DNA of 64,000 bases, taken from assembly GCF_002754315.1 (NCBI RefSeq), contig NZ_PEFE01000001.1, positions 868,001 to 932,000 of the forward strand. Reading direction: 5' to 3'. Below, in pieces: positions 1 to 9,192 of the stretch. The translations under genes were made by a program, and so were the position numbers. Positions within the stretch are counted from its first letter, which is position 1, and each line of letters opens with the position of its first letter. A model generated the notes under the pieces. The model was not told where the DNA came from. It did no database searches and was given only the letters and a program-made list of their open reading frames with translations. This stretch comes from Flavobacterium sp. 11. GTDB taxonomy: Bacteria; Bacteroidota; Bacteroidia; Flavobacteriales; Flavobacteriaceae.

Positions 1-1490
1 GGTTGGTCATCACGCAAGACGTAAACTTCCTGAATTTAGATCGAAATGAAATTAGAAGTTCGTTTACTAAATCGCATTCAGATTTAAAGCGTTTGCAACA
101 AAAAGAAACCATAAAACGCTATCAATTCATCAATGATGTTTTGAAAGAAGGATTAAAGATTGACACCACTATTGCTAAAGATTTCCGCAGTAAACTGGAT
201 CGCGTTCTGACACACAAAGTCTGGGGATATGTAATTTTCTTCCTGATTTTGTTTGTTATTTTCCAATCTATTTTCGAATGGTCTAAAATCCCGATGGATT
301 TTATCGATGCTTCTTTTGCTTCATTGAGTACACTTGCCGCCGAAGAATTACCGGCAGGAGTTTTGACCAATTTAATTTCGCAGGGAATCATTCCCGGAAT
401 AGGCGGAATTTTGATATTTATTCCACAAATTGCCTTCCTGTTCATGTTTATTTCGATTCTTGAAGAAAGTGGTTATATGAGCCGAGTAGTTTTCCTGATG
501 GATAAAATCATGCGGAAATTTGGTTTATCGGGCAAAAGTGTGGTGCCGCTTATTTCAGGAACCGCCTGCGCTATTCCAGCAATTATGGCTACCCGAAATA
601 TAGAGAACTGGAAAGAAAGATTAATCACCATTCTGGTAACTCCTTTTACAACCTGTTCTGCCAGATTACCGGTTTACGCTATCATTATTGCGCTAGTAAT
701 TCCGGACAATCGTGTTTTTGGTTTTCTGAACATGCAGGGAATGACCTTAATGTTGTTGTACCTTTTGGGTTTTGGAATGGCTATTTTCTCCGCTTACATT
801 TTGAATAAAATCCTTAAAATAAAAGGAAAAACATACTTTGTGGTAGAAATGCCAAATTACAAATTACCGCTTTTCAAGAACGTGGGAATCAATGTAATCG
901 AAAAAACGAAAGCTTTTATTTTTGGCGCCGGAAAAATCATTTTAGCGATTTCTATTGTATTGTGGTTTTTAGCCTCTTACGGACCAGGCGAAAAATTCAA
1001 TAATGCAGAAACAATTGTTACTGAAAACACCCAGCAAAATCCGTTGTCAGAAACAGATTTTGAGAATGCTGTCGCTTCACAAAAACTGGAAAATTCCTAT
1101 ATTGGATTAATGGGAAAAACTATTGAACCGGCGATTTCACCCCTTGGTTACGACTGGAAAATAGGAATTGCAATCATCAGTTCCTTTGCAGCCAGAGAAG
1201 TATTCGTAGGAACATTGGCAACCATTTACAGCGTAGGTGGCAGTGATAATGAGACTACAATTAAAAATAAAATGGCTGCCGAAATCAATCCGGTAACCGG
1301 AGAAAAGATTTTCAACTTTGCCTCCGGAATATCGTTGCTCTTGTTTTATGCTTTTGCGATGCAATGTGCCAGTACGCTTGCAGTTACTAAAAAAGAAACC
1401 AATTCATGGAAATGGCCGGCTGGACAATTGATCTTCATGTCTGGATTTGCTTATGTGGTGGCTTTACTTGCCTATCAAATTCTAAAATAA
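1..1490 (+). CDS. feoB: Ferrous iron transport protein B, C-terminal part (5' end outside window)
   Basis: This is the membrane part of FeoB, the GTP-driven Fe2+ importer of the inner membrane. The frame is open to the left edge, so the N-terminal G domain is missing and no start codon should be assigned here. Visible are the end of the cytoplasmic linker, a first membrane segment near position 230, and the two Gate-type segments with their conserved cysteines (SGTACAIPAIMATR around 555-600 and TTCSARLPVY around 650-680). The hydrophobic C-terminal region is complete and ends at a stop at 1488. Family knowledge places the Gate cysteines in the iron path. The Feo-associated Cys-rich peptide follows after 6 bp, which is the usual Feo order. 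The assignment is firm. Confidence 0.96.
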   Translation, partial: LVITQDVNFLNLDRNEIRSSFTKSHSDLKRLQQKETIKRYQFINDVLKEGLKIDTTIAKDFRSKLDRVLTHKVWGYVIFFLILFVIFQSIFEWSKIPMDFIDASFASLSTLAAEELPAGVLTNLISQGIIPGIGGILIFIPQIAFLFMFISILEESGYMSRVVFLMDKIMRKFGLSGKSVVPLISGTACAIPAIMATRNIENWKERLITILVTPFTTCSARLPVYAIIIALVIPDNRVFGFLNMQGMTLMLLYLLGFGMAIFSAYILNKILKIKGKTYFVVEMPNYKLPLFKNVGINVIEKTKAFIFGAGKIILAISIVLWFLASYGPGEKFNNAETIVTENTQQNPLSETDFENAVASQKLENSYIGLMGKTIEPAISPLGYDWKIGIAIISSFAAREVFVGTLATIYSVGGSDNETTIKNKMAAEINPVTGEKIFNFASGISLLLFYAFAMQCASTLAVTKKETNSWKWPAGQLIFMSGFAYVVALLAYQILK

Positions 1491-1496
1491 CCGATT

Positions 1497-1627
1497 ATGG
1501 ATATTCAAGAAATAATTGCTTTTATTGCCTTGGGAATTGCCCTTGCTTTTTAATCAAAAAATTCTTTTTCAAAAAGAAAAAATCAGATAAAAATTGTGGC
1601 AGCGGTGATGATTGTGGTTGCAATTAA
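1497..1627 (+). pseudogene. FeoB-associated Cys-rich membrane peptide, broken by a one-base frameshift
   Basis: Starting at ATG 1497 the frame reads MDIQEIIAFIALGIALAF and stops at 1551-1553. Shifting back one base inside the run of five T at 1547-1551 restores LIKKFFFKKKK, then SDKNCGSGDDCGCN, with a stop ending at 1627. The joined 43-residue product has the hallmark of the FeoB-associated Cys-rich family: one membrane helix, a basic stretch and a glycine/cysteine tail with three cysteines. A sixth T would restore the frame. The break may be a real mutation, a homopolymer sequencing error or ribosomal/transcriptional slippage; the sequence alone cannot decide. It lies directly behind feoB, where this peptide is normally found. 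Confidence 0.75.
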
Positions 1628-2200
1628 AATTTTCCTCATTTCTGTTTTTTAATCTGAACTACTTTAAAACTCAACTGGGTTAAACTTTACTTAAAAAAAC
1701 AAAAAAAAGCTTTCTATTATTTAAGAAAATGCCTTTTTTTGATTAAATTTACTATAGAAAAAACGAGCTTTTAGATTCAAAATCAGTTCTTTCCATTTTT
1801 TAGATTAAAAAAAGTGGCTTTTAAATTCAACCTGAATCTAAGTTGCCTTTTGGACATAATTTCAACTCTATCCCTACAAAGATTTGAAATTATAGAACTA
1901 TTATGAATGGGGAATTCGCATAGGATTAAACCATCATAATTTTTAGTAAAAATCTCATTCGTAAGTATAAATATTTTTAATCCCAAAAAATATTTCCAAT
2001 TCTGTTATAGACCTAAAGTAGTATTCGTTTTTGGATAAACTTCTTTTTAACAACTTGAACAAAACTACTTTTTGATTTCATACTCATCTTTTTCACGGAT
2101 TACTTTTTCTCAAAAACACAACAAGTAGTTCCCTGAAAACTTCTTACAATTATTACGTTGCCATTGATTTCAAACCAAAATGGACCAATATCAACTAATC
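1628..2200. other. Long intergenic region with two inverted repeats
   Basis: About 570 bp without a convincing gene separates the Feo genes from the TonB receptor. It is very AT-rich. Two perfect inverted repeats are visible: TTAGATTCA at 1771-1779 with TGAATCTAA at 1833-1841, and ATAATTTCAA at 1856-1865 with TTGAAATTAT at 1884-1893 (18-base loop). A 67-codon reverse frame (1783-1986) has no recognisable protein features. The region must hold the promoter of the receptor gene, but I could not find a clear TTTG / TAnnTTTG pair. Confidence 0.5.
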
Positions 2201-4885
2201 ATGAAAAAGTTTGTCACCATCGTATTATTTATGCTGAACATCACCTTTCTTTTTGCACAAAAAGAAATCTCCGGTTTTGTGATAGATAATGCTGGTGTTG
2301 CCATGTCAGGCGTAAATGTCACCGAAAAAGGAACAAGTAACAGCGTTTCCACTGATCTCAACGGAGCATACAAGATTACCGTCAAAGAAGGAGCTATTTT
2401 AGTCTTTAGTTACTTTGGTTTCTCCAAACAAGAATATGACACAACCGAATCTATTTTGAATGTTGTTTTATCTGAAGGAAGCGGACAAAATCTTAACGCA
2501 GTTGTCGTTACCGGAACCAGAGCTACGCCCAGAAGCAATACTACAACAACACTTCCCATTGATATTGTGTCCTATGAAGAACTGACCTCAACAGGACAAA
2601 TAACCTTTGACAAAGCATTACAGTACAAAATTCCCTCTTTTAATACGGCTCAAACTCCCGTAAATGATGCTACTTCCTTACTTGACCCATACGAAATTAG
2701 AAATATGGGACCCAGCAGAACTTTAATACTCATCAACGGAAAACGGAAAAATTTAAGCGCTTTACTGTATGTTCAAACATCACCCGGTCAAGGGGAAACA
2801 GGAGCTGATATTTCCGGAATACCAATTGATGCCATAGAACGGGTGGAAATTCTTCGGGATGGTGCATCGGCACAATACGGTTCTGATGCCATTGCCGGAG
2901 TACTCAATATTATTTTAAAAAAGAGAACTGATGAGGGTTCCGTAACTATTAAAACAGGCGTGACGGGTGAAGGTGACGGCGAAATGCTGGGCGTGAGCTT
3001 GAACAATGGCTCTGCTGTGGGCAATAATGGTTTTGTAAATTATACGTTAGATTTTTCGAAAGTAAAATTGGCAAACAGACCCGGAAAAATAGATGCTGAT
3101 GGAGAGTTTGCTGATTTTGGAGGTTCTATTTCTGGCATTAACACCTCAGCAGATATTAACGCTTTTCTAACAAAATATCCGGATGCCAAAAATATAAATG
3201 GAGCTCCAGAAACTGCTGCTGCAAAATTTTTGGTAAACGGTGGATTTAATCTATCCGATGAAACACAAATGTATTACAACGCCGCTTATGTCTATAAAAA
3301 AGTGAATTCTTATGCCAATTACAGAACGCCATACTGGGGCTACGGAGGAGGAATTACTTTAAACGACCTTCCCTATTTATTAAACTTCTTTGGAGACGGA
3401 ACTATCGCTTCATACAAAGGCCATATTCCAACATTTATTGGCGAATTAAACGATTACAACGCCACTTTAGGCTACAAATCCATAAAAAACGGATGGAATA
3501 CTGATGCCAGCATAACAGTAGGCGGAAACAAACAAACTTACGCTATAGAAAACTCTCATAACAGATCTGATATTCAGGATGCAAATGGAGTGAATTTATA
3601 TCGTGAGAACAGTCCCATTTTTTTCAAACCAGGAGGCGCTTCATTCAATCATGTTGTGGGTAATTTAGATATTTCTAAAGTGCTGTCAGATAAAATAAGC
3701 ATTGGTTTTGGCTCCGAAGTGAGAACCGAAACGTTCCTGATCAATGAAGGCGATAAAGCTTCTTGGGATGGATTTGGCGCCGACTCATTTGCGGGGAATC
3801 GACCCGAGAATTCCGGAAAATGGAATCGTTACAATTTAGGAGGATACTTCGATCTGGCGTATGACTTTACAAAAGATTTTTCAGTGAATGGTACCGTTCG
3901 TTATGAAGATTACAGTGATTTTGGGGCAGCAACGGTTTGGAAATTAAGTTCCAGATATAAATTTTATAAAGACAAAATTACGGTAAGAGGTTCTATTTCT
4001 TCTGGATTTAGAGCACCGACATTACACCAAATCTACACTCAAAAATCACAATATTCTTTCGTAGCGGGTCAGGGAATTCAAATCAACGGTTTAATTAATA
4101 ATATTTCTGCACATGCACGTATTTTGGGTATTCCAAAATTAGATGCCGAAAAATCAACCAATATAACTGTAGGAATAGGCTCCAATCCTCTGAAAGATTT
4201 AAATTTCACTGTAGATTATTACAACATTAAAGTAAAAGACCGAATCATTTTAGGGGATAAAGTGGACACACAGTTTGGCAGCGTTGCCTGGTTTGAAAAC
4301 TCATTCGATACGAGAACTTCAGGCTTAGATGTGGTTATGAATTACGGCACTTTAACATTAGGGGCCGGGGTTATTGGATTCAATTTGTCCGGAAATATAA
4401 CGCTTGAAAACAAAAGAATTTCACCCGTTGCAAGTAATAATTTTGGTGCAACACTTGATGCTTTAATGTTTACGTCCAGACCCGAAACCAAATGGATTTT
4501 GGGAGCAAATTACAGAATCAGAAAATTTGACTTCTCACTTAGCAACACGTATTTTGGAAAAACAACTTTCAAACAAGAAGGTTTAGATTCCAATTTAAGA
4601 ACACAATTTATCCCTAAAATAGTCACTGATTTAGGAATTAACTACGCTGCAACAGATAAATTAACCGTAACGCTCAATGCGAATAATGTGTTAAATGTAG
4701 TGCCCGAATGGAAATTTAAAGCCGAAAATGCCGCCGGAACAGCCATTCTGAACAACCCGAATCAAGTGAAATCACAATTTAACCTGATTACATTCAATGG
4801 TCGTTACTCGCAAATGACCTATCAAGGATATCACTTTAGCCAATTAGGAACTTTATTTAGCTTGTCGCTTATCTATAAATTTTAA
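2201..4885 (+). CDS. TonB-dependent outer membrane receptor (carboxypeptidase-regulatory-like, plug and barrel)
   Basis: An outer membrane active-transport receptor of unknown ligand. I start it at ATG 2201 because that Met opens a clean signal peptide (MKKFVTIVLFMLNITFLFAQ); an upstream in-frame ATG at 2180 would add seven polar residues. Order of domains (894 aa): signal peptide 1-20, carboxypeptidase-regulatory-like beta domain about 21-92, TonB-box-like stretch LNAVVVTGTRA near 100, plug about 110-235 (VEILRDGASAQYGSDAIAGV), then the barrel, ending in an aromatic terminus (SLIYKF). There is no SusD partner, so it is not a polysaccharide-type SusCD pair. A YfiR-like gene and a CHASE8 sensor follow on the same strand, which suggests that uptake or occupancy is sensed by that pair. 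Confidence 0.9.
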   Translation: MKKFVTIVLFMLNITFLFAQKEISGFVIDNAGVAMSGVNVTEKGTSNSVSTDLNGAYKITVKEGAILVFSYFGFSKQEYDTTESILNVVLSEGSGQNLNAVVVTGTRATPRSNTTTTLPIDIVSYEELTSTGQITFDKALQYKIPSFNTAQTPVNDATSLLDPYEIRNMGPSRTLILINGKRKNLSALLYVQTSPGQGETGADISGIPIDAIERVEILRDGASAQYGSDAIAGVLNIILKKRTDEGSVTIKTGVTGEGDGEMLGVSLNNGSAVGNNGFVNYTLDFSKVKLANRPGKIDADGEFADFGGSISGINTSADINAFLTKYPDAKNINGAPETAAAKFLVNGGFNLSDETQMYYNAAYVYKKVNSYANYRTPYWGYGGGITLNDLPYLLNFFGDGTIASYKGHIPTFIGELNDYNATLGYKSIKNGWNTDASITVGGNKQTYAIENSHNRSDIQDANGVNLYRENSPIFFKPGGASFNHVVGNLDISKVLSDKISIGFGSEVRTETFLINEGDKASWDGFGADSFAGNRPENSGKWNRYNLGGYFDLAYDFTKDFSVNGTVRYEDYSDFGAATVWKLSSRYKFYKDKITVRGSISSGFRAPTLHQIYTQKSQYSFVAGQGIQINGLINNISAHARILGIPKLDAEKSTNITVGIGSNPLKDLNFTVDYYNIKVKDRIILGDKVDTQFGSVAWFENSFDTRTSGLDVVMNYGTLTLGAGVIGFNLSGNITLENKRISPVASNNFGATLDALMFTSRPETKWILGANYRIRKFDFSLSNTYFGKTTFKQEGLDSNLRTQFIPKIVTDLGINYAATDKLTVTLNANNVLNVVPEWKFKAENAAGTAILNNPNQVKSQFNLITFNGRYSQMTYQGYHFSQLGTLFSLSLIYKF

Positions 4886-4927
4886 AACAGATTTTTCAAA
4901 TCAGGGTAGAACTTCGTTAAAAACAGA

Positions 4928-5452
4928 ATGATGAAAACTAGAAATCACCTATTTATTTTAAGCATAATTATTATGCTAATGGGGGGAAATACGATTTCGG
5001 CCCAAGAGAATTCCGGAGGAAAGGAATATGCTTTAAAAGCAGATTTCTTGTACCGTTTTGTAGACTATGTTTACTGGAAAAATTACTCTAAAAAACAAAC
5101 TTTCAAGATTGCTATTTTGGAAGGAAGTCCAATTACCAATTCACTGCTTGACATTAGTAAAGACAAAAAAATTGAAGTAAAAGAATATAAAAATTTGAAT
5201 GATATAAGTTTTTGCAACATTCTGTTTGTTCCTTACAATTGTTCCATTCCTATTGAAACCATTCTTTCTAAATATGCAGGGAAACCGGTACTGATTGTCA
5301 CAGAACAAAACGGTTTTGGAAAAAAAGGAACACATGTAAATTTTGTCAAAGTCGACAATAAATTAAAATTTGAAGTAAATCTAAAAGCAATAAATAAAGC
5401 CGGAATAGGAATCAGTTCGTTCTTATTGCAACATGCCATTATTGTGCAATAA
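4928..5452 (+). CDS. YfiR/DUF4154-family periplasmic protein
   Basis: A 174-residue exported protein with a signal peptide at about 1-26. The mature part begins EYALKADFLYRFVDYVYW, the family signature (an alkaline start followed by a helix and a Trp near the first strand), and ends with the characteristic GIGISSFLLQHA region. In Pseudomonas, YfiR is the periplasmic repressor of the CHASE8-containing cyclase YfiN. Here the next gene encodes a CHASE8-like sensor, so an analogous periplasmic inhibitor role is a reasonable inference. It lies 42 bp behind the receptor gene and 99 bp ahead of the sensor gene, with no terminator visible between them. Confidence 0.85.
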   Translation: MMKTRNHLFILSIIIMLMGGNTISAQENSGGKEYALKADFLYRFVDYVYWKNYSKKQTFKIAILEGSPITNSLLDISKDKKIEVKEYKNLNDISFCNILFVPYNCSIPIETILSKYAGKPVLIVTEQNGFGKKGTHVNFVKVDNKLKFEVNLKAINKAGIGISSFLLQHAIIVQ

Positions 5453-5551
5453 TAATATCAAAATACAGCTTTGAGTGATTTAAAAATCTTTAAAATACAA
5501 AACGTTTAGTGTGTGAAGTGGTGCTATAAATATTGAAAAAACAAAACATAC

Positions 5552-8011
5552 ATGATGAATCTACGCAACATATCAATTAAAAATAAGCTGGTGCTCATGC
5601 AGGTTTTCACCTCAGCATTTGTATTGGGACTTTGTATTACTGCTTTTGTACTGATCGACATTCAAGGATTTAAAGACCGAAAAGTGATTAGTTCAATAGC
5701 CATTGCACAAGTGGTCGGTTTCAATAATGTTTCTGCCCTTGAGTTTTTGGATAATGCTGCCGCCAATAAAATTCTATCGGAATTAAACGTGCAAAACGAC
5801 ATTTTGAATGCAAACATATTGGACAAAAAAGGCAACGTTTTTGCCTCCTATACAAAACCGGGCTCTGATCCTAACTATCGATTTTCTGTTCCGGCCATGA
5901 ATGAAAAAAGTTCTCATTTTACCAATGAAAATCTTTTTGTTTACAGCAAAATCAAGAAAGACAATAAAACAATTGGATTGGTTTGTATCCGATTTGAATT
6001 ATCAGAATTGAATAAAATAAAAATGGATGTGCTCCGTCTAGGAGTTGTACTATTGGTCGTAGGAATTGGGCTGGCATTCTTGATTGCAATGATTATTAAA
6101 AAATACATCTCAAAACCCTTATTGAACTTGGTTACCGTAATTCAGCAGATAAAGGACACCAGTGATTATACCACCCGAATGACCGTTGAAGGAAAAGACG
6201 AAATCAGCATTCTTTCCATAGGTCTTAATGACATGCTTTCAACAATCGAAAAAAGAGACAATGAAGTCGCTCAATCCAAAGAGCAGTTAAATGAGCAAAA
6301 TACACTTTTACAATCCGTGATTCAAAACATGGGTGATGGATTAGTCGTTGCTGATGAAAATGGGAAATTTATCATTTGGAATCCCGCTTCTGAAAAAATA
6401 ATTGGAATTGGCCTTCTTGATATACCCGAAGAAAAATGGGCTGACACGTATGGCATATTGTGGCCGGATACTAAAGCTGTTTTGGCTACTGATGACCTGC
6501 CTATCGTTAAGGCATTACATGGCGAAGAAGTAGATGATATGGAAATATTTGTACAAAATTACAAAAAAACCGAAGGCAATTTTGTCGTAATATCCGCCAG
6601 ACCATTAAAAGATTCGGCGGGTAAAATAACCGGAGCGGTGGCAGTTTTTCATGATATCACGGAACGAAAAAATGCAGAAACCGAGATTAAAAAACTAAAT
6701 GAAGAACTGGAACAAAAAGTAACAGAACGCACAGCTCAATTGGCAGAAGCCATAGAAACACTTCGCAAAAGCGAGGAGAAATATCGTGAAATTGTGGAAA
6801 ACATAAGTGATCTTGTCCACACATCTGACTACAAAGGTTATTTCACCTACATCAATCCTGCCTGTAAAAAACTAACGGGTTATACCCAAGATGAGCTTAT
6901 AGGAAAACATTTTTCAGAACTGGTCGCTCCAGAATGGAAAGACCGTGTGGCCGATTTTTACTTAAATCAATTTAAACATAAAATAGACGAAACATTATTC
7001 TCATTTCCCATTATTACCAAAAACAGAGAACTAAAATGGGTAGAACAAACGGTAATGCAACTAAGGGAAGGAAATAGAATTACCGGTCACAAATCGATCA
7101 TGCGAGACATCACGGAACGAAAAGCAGCCGAGCAGAAATTAAAAGAAAGCGAAGGTCAATTGCAAACCATTTTCAATGAGGCGCCTGACGCTTTAATTGT
7201 AATAAATGACGAGGGAATCATCATGAGATGGAATCCGCAAGCCGAAAAAATCTTTGGTTGGACCATTATAGAAGCCTTAGGCAAACGAATGCATGAATTA
7301 ATTATGCCAGAACAACATAGAGAGAATCATTTAAAAGGACTTCATCACTTTATAGATACTGGCGAAGGACCTATTCTTAATAAAACATTTGAAACCACAG
7401 CACTTAACAAACAAAATGTTGAATTTGATATTGAGTTAACCGTGTCGCAAGCTACTATTTTAGGCAAATACATCTTCATTGCTTTTATTAAAGACATCTC
7501 AATAAGCAAAAAACTAGAAGACGAGAAAATAGAAGCCGATAAATTAGTACGTCTTAATGAATTAAAATTGAAATTGATTTTAGAAAATATTGGCGAAGGA
7601 ATTATTGTAACTGACAGCCAGAAAAGAATCGTTTTATCGAATCATATGGCCGAAGAAATCATAGGTATAAAACAAGACTCTACAATGCCAACTACACTGG
7701 ATTGGTCCACTAAATACGACTTGTATTATCCTGACGAGCAAACTGTTTTTCCGGCTCAAAACCTTCCATTGGAAAAAGCATTAAAAGGCGAATCAACAGA
7801 TGATGTCGAGATAATAATTGAAGATTCAGAAACGAAAACTAAAAAACGGGTTATCATCAGCGGAAGACCGATAATCGATGAAAACAATTATGTAATTGCT
7901 GCTGTTGCAAATATAAAAGACATAACCTATTACAAAGAACTTGAGGTAGCTTTAGAAGAAAGCGAACAGAAATATCGAAAATTAATAGGATTCAAAAGCG
8001 ATAAAAAATAA
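5552..8011 (+). CDS. CHASE8-HAMP-multi-PAS membrane sensor with no output domain
   Basis: An inner membrane sensor of 819 aa. Order: TM1 about 12-36, periplasmic CHASE8-like domain about 37-158, TM2 about 161-182, HAMP about 184-236, then four PAS modules (about 250-370, 412-525, 535-655, 672-795) with a coiled coil between the first two (380-408). The text SEQKYRKLI at 804-812 matches the entry of the second module (SEEKYREIV at 408-416), so the protein stops just as a fifth module or a kinase should begin. No HisKA, HATPase, GGDEF or effector domain follows before the convergent gene at 8038. Either it is a truncated histidine kinase or it signals by protein contact. The start could be either of two adjacent ATGs (5552, 5555). 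Confidence 0.85.
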   Translation: MMNLRNISIKNKLVLMQVFTSAFVLGLCITAFVLIDIQGFKDRKVISSIAIAQVVGFNNVSALEFLDNAAANKILSELNVQNDILNANILDKKGNVFASYTKPGSDPNYRFSVPAMNEKSSHFTNENLFVYSKIKKDNKTIGLVCIRFELSELNKIKMDVLRLGVVLLVVGIGLAFLIAMIIKKYISKPLLNLVTVIQQIKDTSDYTTRMTVEGKDEISILSIGLNDMLSTIEKRDNEVAQSKEQLNEQNTLLQSVIQNMGDGLVVADENGKFIIWNPASEKIIGIGLLDIPEEKWADTYGILWPDTKAVLATDDLPIVKALHGEEVDDMEIFVQNYKKTEGNFVVISARPLKDSAGKITGAVAVFHDITERKNAETEIKKLNEELEQKVTERTAQLAEAIETLRKSEEKYREIVENISDLVHTSDYKGYFTYINPACKKLTGYTQDELIGKHFSELVAPEWKDRVADFYLNQFKHKIDETLFSFPIITKNRELKWVEQTVMQLREGNRITGHKSIMRDITERKAAEQKLKESEGQLQTIFNEAPDALIVINDEGIIMRWNPQAEKIFGWTIIEALGKRMHELIMPEQHRENHLKGLHHFIDTGEGPILNKTFETTALNKQNVEFDIELTVSQATILGKYIFIAFIKDISISKKLEDEKIEADKLVRLNELKLKLILENIGEGIIVTDSQKRIVLSNHMAEEIIGIKQDSTMPTTLDWSTKYDLYYPDEQTVFPAQNLPLEKALKGESTDDVEIIIEDSETKTKKRVIISGRPIIDENNYVIAAVANIKDITYYKELEVALEESEQKYRKLIGFKSDKK

Positions 8012-8037
8012 CATTTACTGTACTGATTCCAGAAGGG

Positions 8038-8454
8038 TTATTTTACATACCCAATTTTTACATAATAGTTTTTCGGATTGACTTGAACTCCTTCTTTTGG
8101 ATAAGGAAAAACACTAAAATTTTTTATGTTTTTTTGCTTTTCAGGCAAATATTTAGAAAACCACTGTTTATTTTCTTCTTCGTTTTTCATCGAAAAAACC
8201 ATCGTGTGATCCTCCACTAATTTTGAATCTTTGTAAACCGAAACTACTACCGAAGCTTCTCCCGCCCAGATACAAGTCACGCCTTCCGGGCAGCGGGAAT
8301 CAGAAACGAGTTCTTTCAAAACCAAATTGAATCCCTTTTTCTTAAGACACTTTTTTTGGGTTATCTTTAAGGATTGAACATTTTCTGTTTTGGTGTTTTG
8401 TGCGAAAGTTATCGTGCCAAGCATCAAAAGAAACAACAGCAAGTATTTTTTCAT
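8038..8454 (-). CDS. Small exported protein of unknown function with RCPxGxxCxWxGEA motif
   Basis: I do not know its function. From ATG 8454 it encodes 138 aa with a signal peptide (MKKYLLLFLLMLGTITFAQ). An in-frame upstream start at 8493 would place 13 residues before the signal and is less likely. The mature part carries SRCPEGVTCIWAGEASVVV, a two-cysteine motif that I recognise in short secreted or lipoprotein-type proteins of Bacteroidota but cannot name. It lies 43 bp behind the DtxR-type regulator on the same strand, so the two may be co-transcribed, and it faces the truncated sensor gene tail to tail. Confidence 0.7.
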   Translation of the reverse strand: MKKYLLLFLLMLGTITFAQNTKTENVQSLKITQKKCLKKKGFNLVLKELVSDSRCPEGVTCIWAGEASVVVSVYKDSKLVEDHTMVFSMKNEEENKQWFSKYLPEKQKNIKNFSVFPYPKEGVQVNPKNYYVKIGYVK

Positions 8455-8497
8455 GTTCTTTATTTTAAATAGTTTATCCAAAGATAACGCCAAATAG

Positions 8498-9151
8498 CTA
8501 CGTTAATTTCACAAAAAGATTACTGGCAATTTTATTGGAAATGGTTAAATCCTTGTTATCCACTTTTATTTTCAAAGACAAATCGAAAGTTTCCTTTCCT
8601 ATGATTTCAATTTTAGAACCCAATGCGATTCCTTGTTTATCTAAATATTTTAAAAATTCTGATGAGGTATCTTTAACGCCAACACAAATTCCTGCTTGGT
8701 TTTCGTGCAATTCTGATAGCAATTGTTTTTCGATTTTAACAATTTGACCATTTGCATCAGGAATAGGATCTCCATGAGGATCTTCGGTAGGATTTCCTAA
8801 AAAATCATCCAGTTTGTTGATGAGTTTTTCTGATTTGATGTGTTCCAATTGTTCTGCAATATCATGAACCTCATCCCAGGAAAAATCTAATTTGTCTACT
8901 AAAAAAACCTCCCAAAGACGGTGTTTTCTCACGATCATTTTTGCGGCTATTTTTCCGTGTTCTGTCAACGAAACGCCTTGGTATTTTTTATAATTAACCA
9001 AGTCTTTTTCGGCTAATTTCTTGAGCATATCAGTCACTGATGAAGCTTTGGTTTCCATTTTTTCGGCAATAGCATTGGTGCTTATTTCTGAATCTGAAAT
9101 AATGGTAAGGTGGTATATGGTTTTAAGATAATTCTCTTCTGAAAATGTCAT
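8498..9151 (-). CDS. DtxR/MntR-type metal-dependent transcriptional repressor
   Basis: A 217-aa cytoplasmic regulator. Residues 1-62 form the winged helix-turn-helix (TNAIAEKMETKASSVTDMLKKL). The dimerisation and metal-binding domain follows with H77 in KHRLW and E100, E103, H104 in AEQLEH, in register with the ligands of MntR/DtxR proteins. The C-terminal 70 residues look like the FeoA/SH3-like domain of the long DtxR branch. Metal-loaded members repress uptake genes; the neighbouring NRAMP transporter gene (mntH-like) is an obvious candidate target. Both manganese and iron are possible effectors. Two 18-base direct repeats lie just upstream. Confidence 0.92.
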   Translation of the reverse strand: MTFSEENYLKTIYHLTIISDSEISTNAIAEKMETKASSVTDMLKKLAEKDLVNYKKYQGVSLTEHGKIAAKMIVRKHRLWEVFLVDKLDFSWDEVHDIAEQLEHIKSEKLINKLDDFLGNPTEDPHGDPIPDANGQIVKIEKQLLSELHENQAGICVGVKDTSSEFLKYLDKQGIALGSKIEIIGKETFDLSLKIKVDNKDLTISNKIASNLFVKLT

Positions 9152-9153
9152 TT

Positions 9154-9192
9154 GATTTTTGATTGCAGATTAACGATTTTTGATTTCAGATT
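9154..9192. repeat. Two 18-bp direct repeats upstream of the DtxR-type gene
   Basis: GATTTTTGATTGCAGATT at 9154-9171 is repeated at 9175-9192 with one change (G to T at position 12), giving a 21-bp period, two helical turns. It lies directly ahead of the regulator's start codon and could be an operator, or the low-complexity spacer type seen elsewhere in this window. Confidence 0.6.

Noticed and set aside
1783..1986. 67-codon reverse frame in the long intergenic region
   Set aside because: Composition is that of AT-rich non-coding DNA, there is no recognisable domain, and the inverted repeats run through it.
5552..8011. Sensor as a diguanylate cyclase of the YfiN type
   Set aside because: No GGDEF-like motif is present; the cytoplasmic part consists of PAS modules to its end.
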